From contig JBNMKZ010000059.1 of NCBI GenBank assembly GCA_050874585.1, forward strand, positions 1 to 15,930: a stretch of DNA of 15,930 nucleotides. Reading direction: 5' to 3'. This stretch comes from UBA1067 sp050874585. Its GTDB lineage: Bacteria > Verrucomicrobiota > Kiritimatiellia > RFP12 > UBA1067. Of this stretch, positions 6,976-13,025 are shown one piece after another. Under the pieces are notes generated by a model. That model did not search any database, was not told the DNA's origin, and worked only from the letters and a program-made list of their open reading frames with translations. The translations under genes were made by a program, and so were the position numbers. Each line of letters begins with the position of its first letter. The stretch's first letter is position 1.

Positions 6976-7691
6976 TTGAATACCTCCTGCGAATCAGACG
7001 CGGGAACCGCGATGACTCCGTTCACCATCTGCGGGCGGAAAAACATCGGACGGATGTCCTTCGGGTCTGAATAGTCCATGTCAAAGAGCATGAACCCAAG
7101 ATCGCGCGTCTCAGCAATCGGCCGGTCTGCCTCCTGCTCTGGATGTTTCACGAGCCGAATGACGTCACACGAAAACTCGCGGCAGCCCAAGTACGGGTGC
7201 ATGAAATACTGTCCCTTCGTTGCACGACGGTCGAACATCGCCGCGTACTTCGCCTCCTTCTCATCCGGGCGCGCCTCCGTGGATCGGTAGAGTTCATCCT
7301 CGTCCGCTTCCGTCAACCATTCGGGCGACGGGTTCAGAACCTTCGATCGCTTCTCCGGCGGAATGAAGTCAAATTCGGCATAAAGCCGATACCGCACATC
7401 GCGCAAGAAGAGTCCTGCTCGCTGTTGCCGCACATCCTCGACCAGGATGCCGCCGCTTTTCACATTCGCAACGGCACTCACCTCGTTGCGCCGCACACTC
7501 GCCCAACGAATCGGGTTCATCACCTCAATCCTCGTAATGCGCCACGCAATGGCAGGCTTCCAGAATATTGCCGAAAAAATACCGCGTGCGGCAGATGGCG
7601 TGATGACATCGTAACTCACGCGCTCGACCTTCATCTCGGGGCGCGTAAAGCAAGCAAAGGCACCTGACACTTCCAAACAAAATCCTCTCAT
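6972..7691 (-). CDS. cas5c: Type I-C pre-crRNA-binding protein Cas5c (Cas5d)
   Basis: Encodes 239 residues from the ATG at 7691, chosen because AAAGGA lies 5 bases upstream; a TTG start at 7718 would place that ribosome site inside the gene. In type I-C, where Cas6 is absent, Cas5c cuts the pre-crRNA at the repeat hairpin and stays bound to the 5' handle. Family signatures are FTRPEMKVERVSYDVITPSAARGI, WKPAIAWRI, VRRNEV, GQYFMHPYLGCREF and RDLGFMLFDMDY. Catalysis in Bacillus halodurans Cas5d is attributed to Y46, K116 and H117. The matching places here appear to be F43 (AIFWKP), K148 and Y149 (EAKYAAMFDRR), so two of three differ. It overlaps cas8c by four bases. Confidence 0.96.
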   Translation of the reverse strand: MRGFCLEVSGAFACFTRPEMKVERVSYDVITPSAARGIFSAIFWKPAIAWRITRIEVMNPIRWASVRRNEVSAVANVKSGGILVEDVRQQRAGLFLRDVRYRLYAEFDFIPPEKRSKVLNPSPEWLTEADEDELYRSTEARPDEKEAKYAAMFDRRATKGQYFMHPYLGCREFSCDVIRLVKHPEQEADRPIAETRDLGFMLFDMDYSDPKDIRPMFFRPQMVNGVIAVPASDSQEVFK

Positions 7692-7730
7692 CTCATTCCT
7701 TTCTTCTCGCAACTCCAAACCACGGACATT

Positions 7731-9926
7731 TTACAAAATACTCTCTTCCGAGGTCAAGCCCTCGCGGAAAACATCAAAGCCAAAGGAATCGGAATACAAT
7801 GAATCCAGCGTCTGCACATACACGCCCGGATGCATCTCCTCAACGAATCCCTTCCGTATCAATTCGTCAATCATACCGCGCGGCACACTCACCGTAAAGC
7901 GCTGAAGCCGACGCATAATCAGTCGCTTCGGACCCACAATCCGCAACTGCTCAATGAGCCGCCTATTGTCCCCATACCGGACGACGACCGAAGCCGACTC
8001 ATCACCAATCATCTGAAAGGCCGCCGCCGCCTCGCGGAACTGGAATTGAAGATGCCGCGCGTCCTTGACGAGCCAATCATCGAACTCCTCCCCGTGCGTA
8101 TGCGCACGCGCCCACAATTTCTGAAAATAGGCCGGAAAGATCTCCGGGGTTTCAAAGGAAGGACGGGATTTCATGTGCAAGAGATCGCTCGTCGCGTATT
8201 CCCCATTGCGCAGCTCGCCGCACGGACTTTCCTTCGGCGGCATGAAGACGACGACGCGGCCCAGTTCATTCAGACGCCCTTCGCGGTTGCAGCGTCCCGC
8301 CGACTGGGCGATGGACGAAAGCCCCGTGAACGCACGGTAGACGACCGGGAAGTCAATGTCCACGCCCGCCTCGACCAGCTGCGTGCTGACGACGCGAACA
8401 CTTTCGCCGCACATTAGGCGATTCTTCACATCCGCAATTACGCGTGAGCGATGTTCTCCGCACATGGAAGCCGAAAGGTGAATCGTCCCTTGGGGCATCC
8501 GATCAAACAAATCGCGGCAATCCTTGCGCGTGTTCACCACACAGAGAACCTGCCGATACGACGCAAGCTCACCTGCGAGTTCCTCCCATGTACGGCGCTT
8601 TGACATGTCAGCCGGGAATTCGCATTTCGTGCGCTTGAGCCGCGCATAAAGGTTGAGATTCGTCGGAATCATCTCGCGAACACCGTCCAGGCCGGGCAAG
8701 TTCGGCTGCGTCGCCGTCGAGAGAACAATCGTCGTTCCATAGCGCTCCGCCAGTTGCCTAATCACCTCCGAACATGGCTTCAGTAGTCTGGTGGGCAAAA
8801 GTTGCACCTCATCAAGAATTACGACACTGTCAGCGATGTTGTGAAGTTTGCGGCAGCGGCTCGACTTGCAGGCATACAGCGACTCGAAGAACTGAACCGT
8901 CGTCGTCACGATGACAGGCGCATCCCAATTCTCGGATGCCAGGCGCGACGTCTGGGTCTCTTTCGCCGGATCGAAGTTCGAATGGTGCTCCAGCACATTC
9001 GCGTCGCCCAAGAAGTGGCGCAGCACATCCGCCGTCTGTTCAATGATGGATGTGTACGGAATCACGTAGATGATGCGCTTCTTCTCGAACTTTTGCGCAT
9101 GGCGAAACGCAAACGCCATCGCCGACAACGTCTTACCGCCGCCCGTCGGGACCGTCAGCGAGAAAAGGCCCGGGCGCTCCTCCGCAGCGGCTTCGCAAGC
9201 CGCGCGAATCTCGGCTCGGATGCCATTCACCTCCGTCGATGCCGCCACCTGCTGCTTCGCGTCGAGTTCCGTGAAGAACGAATCCGCAAGAGCAGCGAGC
9301 GCAGGGTAGCCGCCGCGACCCTCGGCACGGTCGGCATCCATGAACGCCTCCGTATCGAGAAAGTCCGCATCGACGAGACAGGAGTAAAGCATCCGAATCC
9401 AAAAGGCGACTTCGGCATCCCTGAATTTAAAAGGCGGCTTCGGCGGTTGCGGCCAGTTTGCGTCCAGCACATCCGCCTGCGTACGAACCGCCGATTCTTC
9501 CAAGATGGATGCCTCACCCGCAAGTCGGGCAGAGAGCGCCCCGTTCGGCGTTTCGCCTCCGATCCAGTCTGGAAGCCCCGCATGGTGTCCGGCCACGCAG
9601 TAGGCGAGAAGGTATCCACGCGGCCCAAAGCACCGAACCGCCCAACAGGCGCCCACCCCCGAATGCGAATGGTCGGAAGCATCGTAGTCGATGTCGCCCA
9701 AACCATTCGAGTGAGCCAAATACGACTGAAAAGAACGACGTGCCTTGCCGAGATCATGAAGTTCGCCAAGGAGTTCCGCCCATTGACCTGACTTAAAGGC
9801 ATCAGCAAATGCCGCCGCCTGCCGAGCAACATTGTGCGCATGATCTCTGAGTAGCTGCCAGTGCTCCCGACCGACATCCTTTCGGCTGTGCGCAAACAAT
9901 TCACAAAATCTATCCGCGTTTTTCAT
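7731..9926 (-). CDS. cas3: CRISPR-associated nuclease-helicase Cas3 (HD + SF2 helicase)
   Basis: Encodes 731 residues from the ATG at 9926. A TTG six codons upstream would run through the -10 box and is rejected. Cas3 is recruited by Cascade, nicks the displaced strand and degrades DNA 3' to 5'. The N-terminal HD nuclease carries H29 (LLRDHAH), H57-D58 (ELHDLGK), H86/H88 (DHSHSG) and H114-H115 (AGHHAGLPDW). Helicase motifs are the Walker A VPTGGGKT (259-266), DEVQ (372-375), STAT (403-406), VVSTQLVEAGVDIDFP (512-527) and QSAGRCNREG (541-550). All are intact, so the enzyme should be active. It heads the cas operon and is followed by cas5c after 39 bases. Its message may be leaderless. Confidence 0.98.
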   Translation of the reverse strand: MKNADRFCELFAHSRKDVGREHWQLLRDHAHNVARQAAAFADAFKSGQWAELLGELHDLGKARRSFQSYLAHSNGLGDIDYDASDHSHSGVGACWAVRCFGPRGYLLAYCVAGHHAGLPDWIGGETPNGALSARLAGEASILEESAVRTQADVLDANWPQPPKPPFKFRDAEVAFWIRMLYSCLVDADFLDTEAFMDADRAEGRGGYPALAALADSFFTELDAKQQVAASTEVNGIRAEIRAACEAAAEERPGLFSLTVPTGGGKTLSAMAFAFRHAQKFEKKRIIYVIPYTSIIEQTADVLRHFLGDANVLEHHSNFDPAKETQTSRLASENWDAPVIVTTTVQFFESLYACKSSRCRKLHNIADSVVILDEVQLLPTRLLKPCSEVIRQLAERYGTTIVLSTATQPNLPGLDGVREMIPTNLNLYARLKRTKCEFPADMSKRRTWEELAGELASYRQVLCVVNTRKDCRDLFDRMPQGTIHLSASMCGEHRSRVIADVKNRLMCGESVRVVSTQLVEAGVDIDFPVVYRAFTGLSSIAQSAGRCNREGRLNELGRVVVFMPPKESPCGELRNGEYATSDLLHMKSRPSFETPEIFPAYFQKLWARAHTHGEEFDDWLVKDARHLQFQFREAAAAFQMIGDESASVVVRYGDNRRLIEQLRIVGPKRLIMRRLQRFTVSVPRGMIDELIRKGFVEEMHPGVYVQTLDSLYSDSFGFDVFREGLTSEESIL

Positions 9927-9932
9927 GAGACA

Positions 9933-9941
9933 AGTATAGCA
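9933..9941 (-). promoter_or_regulatory. Promoter of the cas operon (extended -10)
   Basis: On the minus strand TGCTATACT lies with only six bases (TGTCTC) between the hexamer and the cas3 ATG. A TTGCCT sequence 18 bases upstream could act as a -35 box. The start point of transcription should fall at or next to the ATG, so the first cas message probably lacks a ribosome site. Confidence 0.6.
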
Positions 9942-9968
9942 CAACTACCACGCGGCAGGCAAGGCAAA

Positions 9969-9982
9969 CCGCCAGATGGCGG
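9969..9982 (-). terminator. Hairpin between the exonuclease gene and cas3
   Basis: The minus strand reads CCGCCATCTGGCGG, a perfect inverted repeat, and then TTTGCCTT. It begins eight bases after the exonuclease stop, so it could be a weak terminator for the upstream operon. It also lies close upstream of the cas3 -35 region and could instead be a regulator site. Confidence 0.35.
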
Positions 9983-9989
9983 GAGGCAC

Positions 9990-10448
9990 TCAGTATGGCG
10001 AAAGCAGGCGAATCGCCAGTTGGGCACAGGCAACGGCATCGTAGAGCCCGTCATGCCAAGACCGCCCCTCCATCTGCGGAACAAGGCCAAGAATCGAGCA
10101 CAGGTCACCCAGCGCATAACTCGGCAGCCGAGGGAACATCGCCTTGGCGACCTTGAGCGTATCCGTCCATGGACCCCACTTCGTCAATGGGGCAATGCGC
10201 GTCAGGATGGTGCGTTCCGTCGAGATGTTATGCGCCACGAGCCGCCGCCCCGCAAGATACGGATAAAAGTCTTCCCATTGATCCATCAGGGGCTGTGCGT
10301 CGGGCGTTAGGGGCGTACCGAAGAACCACTCTCGCGTCTCGACAATCCGCCCATCCCGAACAAGGGCCAAGCCAAGCTGCCAAGGCTCGTTGACATTTCC
10401 ATTCTCGTAGCCCGTCGTCTCGAAGTCGATGGCGGCGAACTCCATCAT
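9990..10448 (-). CDS. DEDDh-family 3'-5' exonuclease (DnaQ-like)
   Basis: Encodes 152 residues, a compact stand-alone exonuclease domain. Such enzymes remove nucleotides from DNA or RNA 3' ends using two metal ions. Exo I is FAAIDFETTG (D8, E10). Exo II is VAHNISTERTIL, where the usual Asp is replaced by E78. Exo III is WHDGLYDAVACAQL with H132 and D137, which makes it a DEDDh type. WTDTLKVAKAMFPRLPSYALGDLC is the usual link between Exo II and Exo III. The ATG overlaps the folP stop (ATGATG), so it is the last gene of the rfbD operon. It ends 63 bases before cas3. DEDDh exonucleases are known to trim prespacers in some CRISPR systems, but here operon membership suggests a housekeeping role; either is possible. 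Confidence 0.9.
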   Translation of the reverse strand: MMEFAAIDFETTGYENGNVNEPWQLGLALVRDGRIVETREWFFGTPLTPDAQPLMDQWEDFYPYLAGRRLVAHNISTERTILTRIAPLTKWGPWTDTLKVAKAMFPRLPSYALGDLCSILGLVPQMEGRSWHDGLYDAVACAQLAIRLLSPY

Positions 10449-11197
10449 GCCTTCGCCGCCTGCAGCGTCTCCACGACGCGGATTGCCTGAACCGTCTCGC
10501 GCACGTCATGGACGCGCACAACGCTGGCCCCGTTCAGGGCGCACCAAACGGCCAAGCCAAGATTTCCGCCAAGGTTCTTGCCCGTCACCTTCTCTCCCGT
10601 CAGTTTCTTCACGATCCGTTTGCGGCTGGCCCCGATGAGGACAGGGCCATGCGCGGCAAGTTCCGCCGTTGCAGCGAGGAGCGCAAGATCCTCTTCGCGG
10701 GTCGTGCCGAAGCCAATCATCGGATCGAGATAGTAGCCAATCGGCCAGGGGCCTTCGTCGTTCGCCGCCTCAATGAGCGGCCGACTGGTCGCCGGCAGGA
10801 CGAGTTCCGCATCCTGCCGCCCGGATGCGCGAATGACGCGAATCATCTCGGGGATTGGATCGGGGTAGACACAATTGACGATTTTCGCCCCCATCGCCAG
10901 TGCCCGTGCTGCCGTCTCGGGATGATAGGTATCGACTGAGATGGGTAGCATGCATGGGGTTTTCGCAGACCGCCCAACCAATCCGTCCAACACCGGTTCA
11001 ATGCGCGCCCACTCATCCTCCCACGCCAGCGGCGTCGAACCAGGGCGCGTCGATTCGCCCCCAAGGTCAAGTATGTCCGCGCCCTCGTCGATGAGGTTGT
11101 GCGCACGTGCGAGGGCCTCTTCGGGCCGAAAGTACTTGCCGCCGTCCGAAAACGAATCGGGCGTGACATTGACGATTCCCATGACTCTTGTCTTCAT
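10445..11197 (-). CDS. folP: Dihydropteroate synthase, divergent and short
   Basis: Encodes 250 residues; typical enzymes have about 265-285. It joins p-aminobenzoate to the pterin pyrophosphate in folate synthesis in the cytosol. The TIM-barrel signatures are MGIVNVTPDSFSDGG (residues 6-20), ILDLGGESTRPG (42-53), ISVDTYHPETA (86-96), LDPMIGFG (157-164), GASRKR (189-194) and RVHDVRE (228-234). Likely pterin-site residues D89, N108, D158, K193, R228 and H230 are present. Odd features: the usual VND is VNC, and the MH..G segment of the middle loop is missing or replaced, which accounts for the short length. The gene overlaps both neighbours by four bases (ATGA on each side), so translation is coupled. 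Confidence 0.92.
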   Translation of the reverse strand: MKTRVMGIVNVTPDSFSDGGKYFRPEEALARAHNLIDEGADILDLGGESTRPGSTPLAWEDEWARIEPVLDGLVGRSAKTPCMLPISVDTYHPETAARALAMGAKIVNCVYPDPIPEMIRVIRASGRQDAELVLPATSRPLIEAANDEGPWPIGYYLDPMIGFGTTREEDLALLAATAELAAHGPVLIGASRKRIVKKLTGEKVTGKNLGGNLGLAVWCALNGASVVRVHDVRETVQAIRVVETLQAAKA

Positions 11198-11835
11198 ATT
11201 CCTAACTCCATCTGTGCCACCGGTCCGAAGCTTCGCCGGTGTTCGGGGCAGGGCCCCAATCGCGCCAAGGCCGCCAGGTGCTCCTTCGTCGGATAGCCCC
11301 GATGCTTGGCAAAACCATAACCCGGATAAAGGGCGTCCATTCGGTCGCAGTCCGCATCCCGCGCCGTCTTCGCCAGAATCGAAGCCGCCGCGATAAAAAG
11401 CGATTTGGCATCACCCTTGACGAGATTCTGCGAAGGATACGGCAATGTTGGGACGGGGAGCCCATCCACCAGAATGCCCAGTCCCTGCGGATTGCCCAGT
11501 TTTGTCGCGACAGCCTCCGCCGCCCGGCGCATGGCCAGGTGCGTGGCCCGCAGGATGTTCAGACGGTCGATTTCGTCCGGTGATGCCGAGGCCACCGCCC
11601 ATGTGCAATCCGCCGTCGTACGGATGACTTCCGCCACGCGCTCGCGTTTCGCAGGCGTGAGTTTCTTCGAGTCGTTCACATCATGCCACGCCCCGACCAG
11701 CAGTTCCTCCGCCCGATCGAGCGGAACCGTAACAGCCGCCGCGTAGACACCCCCGGCGAGCGGACCACGCCCCGCCTCGTCAATTCCCATGACGATGCCA
11801 CCCAACTGCATCTCGTACTCAAGCGATACCGCCAT
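11194..11835 (-). CDS. rnhB: Ribonuclease HII
   Basis: Encodes 213 residues from the ATG at 11835, chosen because GGGGAG lies about six bases upstream and because longer starts would overlap rfbD. RNase HII cuts the RNA strand of RNA-DNA hybrids and removes single ribonucleotides from DNA. The signature VMGIDEAGRGPLAGG gives D19 and E20; ILVDGLPVP gives D124, and VKGDAKSLFIAAASILAKTARD gives D142, completing the DEDD set. HDVNDSKKLTPAKRE and the C-terminal YPTKEHLAALARLGPCPEHRRSF are also typical. It follows rfbD by 13 bases and overlaps folP by four. The frame is intact and the call is secure. Confidence 0.97.
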   Translation of the reverse strand: MAVSLEYEMQLGGIVMGIDEAGRGPLAGGVYAAAVTVPLDRAEELLVGAWHDVNDSKKLTPAKRERVAEVIRTTADCTWAVASASPDEIDRLNILRATHLAMRRAAEAVATKLGNPQGLGILVDGLPVPTLPYPSQNLVKGDAKSLFIAAASILAKTARDADCDRMDALYPGYGFAKHRGYPTKEHLAALARLGPCPEHRRSFGPVAQMELGI

Positions 11836-11848
11836 CCGAATCTCCCCG

Positions 11849-12700
11849 TCAAAACCGTTCCGCCGCGACGAACGCGGCAAGTTCATCCTGCCAACGCGGC
11901 ATTCGGAAGCCGAGGACATCCAACACGCCCTTCCTGAGGGAAGAATTCTTCGGACGCGGGGCGGGACGCGGAAAGTCCGCCGTCGTGCACGGCACGACCG
12001 TGCGCTTCAGCCCGAGCAGGCGAAAAAGCTCAACCGTCAGATCGTACCATGAGCACGTCCCCTCGCAGGTCGCATGGACGATGCCGCTCACATCCGGCCG
12101 CGCCATCAGGAAACGGATAGCCCCCGCGACAGCCCGCGTCGATGTCGGATTGCCGCGCTGGTCGTCAACAACCTTGAGCGGTCCGCCAGCCTGGGCTCCC
12201 AACCTTGCCATCGTATGGACGAAACTCGGCCCACCCGAACCATAGAGCCAAGCAATTCGCAAAATCACGGCTTCGGGAAGAATGGACTGAATCATCTGCT
12301 CCCCGGCCAGTTTCGACGCACCGTAGACCGTCTGGGGACGCGGCGTATCCGTCTCGGCCCAGGCCCACGGCTCCTGCGGCGACTCCCCGCTGAACACATA
12401 GTCCGTTGAAATGGCAATGAGCCGTGCCCCGCACATCTTTGCCGCGAGGGCCACATTGCGCGAACCGATTTCATTCAGACGGAAGGCAAGGTCACGACTC
12501 GTCTCGCAGTCATCCACCCGCGTCATCGCGGCGCAGTGGATGATGAGGTCCGGCGCAGCCCGGCAGACGGCGACGGCGAAGTCCGCATCGGCGGTCACAT
12601 CCCATTCGGGAAGATCCGCGACAACGAGTTCGTGCGCGGCAAATTCACGCTGGAGTGTCCGCCCCAGCATTCCCCGACCACCGGTAATGAGAATCTTCAT
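11849..12700 (-). CDS. rfbD: dTDP-4-dehydrorhamnose reductase-like NAD(P)-dependent epimerase/reductase
   Basis: Encodes 283 residues from the ATG at 12700. Proteins of the RmlD family reduce dTDP-4-keto-L-rhamnose to dTDP-L-rhamnose, a precursor of surface polysaccharides. The Rossmann motif GGRGMLG is at 7-13; IIHCAAMTRVDDCE follows near 53-66. The catalytic pair is Y126 and K130 (YGASK), with S98-T99-D100 (ISTDYVFSGE) before it. LRIAWLYG and VVDDQRGNPTSTRA are strong RmlD signatures. No other rhamnose genes (rmlA, B or C) are nearby, so the exact sugar substrate is not proven. It heads the operon with rnhB, folP and the exonuclease. A longer frame exists upstream but crosses the promoter. 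Confidence 0.93.
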   Translation of the reverse strand: MKILITGGRGMLGRTLQREFAAHELVVADLPEWDVTADADFAVAVCRAAPDLIIHCAAMTRVDDCETSRDLAFRLNEIGSRNVALAAKMCGARLIAISTDYVFSGESPQEPWAWAETDTPRPQTVYGASKLAGEQMIQSILPEAVILRIAWLYGSGGPSFVHTMARLGAQAGGPLKVVDDQRGNPTSTRAVAGAIRFLMARPDVSGIVHATCEGTCSWYDLTVELFRLLGLKRTVVPCTTADFPRPAPRPKNSSLRKGVLDVLGFRMPRWQDELAAFVAAERF

Positions 12701-12706
12701 ACCAAT

Positions 12707-12715
12707 ATTATACCA
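12707..12715 (-). promoter_or_regulatory. Promoter of the rfbD-rnhB-folP-exonuclease operon
   Basis: The minus strand reads TTGGTATAAT, a perfect -10 hexamer with the extended TG. It is followed after only six bases (ATTGGT) by the rfbD ATG. The message would begin at or next to the start codon and be leaderless. No -35 box is apparent. Confidence 0.65.
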
Positions 12716-13025
12716 AAAACCGATTGCTCGGGGGCTTGCGCGAAGCTGCCACTCGGTCTCGGCTTCCACGGTTGCGCTCACCTCTCACGCGTCGACAAGC
12801 AGCTTCGCTTAGCCTGCCCTGCCTCGGTGGTTATCACTGGTTGCAGACAAGACAACTCCGACGGTGGTGCCCCGTGGAAGGCCTCACTCGCGGCACTTCG
12901 CGCGCACCCCCTCGCCCGAGAGGAAGGACAAGGCCGACCACAGGCATCCCGCGGCAGATGGTTTTGCCGCGCCTGCGCGGCAGTTGCGGGGGTTCGGGGG
13001 CGCGGCCCCCGTCCTTTCGCCGCCG
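12716..13025. other. Intergenic region between the exported-protein gene and rfbD
   Basis: About 310 bases without a convincing gene; open frames here are GC-rich accidents. Two strong hairpins lie just past the stop of the 13026-15194 gene: GGGGGC/GCCCCC with a 3-nt loop near 12996-13010, and TGCCGCGC/GCGCGGCA near 12965-12982. Neither is followed by a T run on the minus strand, so they are not classical terminators but may stabilise the 3' end. A 9-bp inverted repeat pairs 12741-12749 (CGAAGCTGC) with 12799-12807. Confidence 0.5.

Noticed and set aside
7691..7718. TTG start for cas5c at 7718
   Set aside because: The ribosome site AAAGGA would lie inside the gene; the ATG at 7691 is correctly spaced from it and gives the usual Cas5c N-terminus.
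8802..9791. 329-codon open frame on the plus strand opposite cas3
   Set aside because: It is the antisense shadow of cas3: Arg-rich, without motifs, and cas3 on the other strand has every expected motif.
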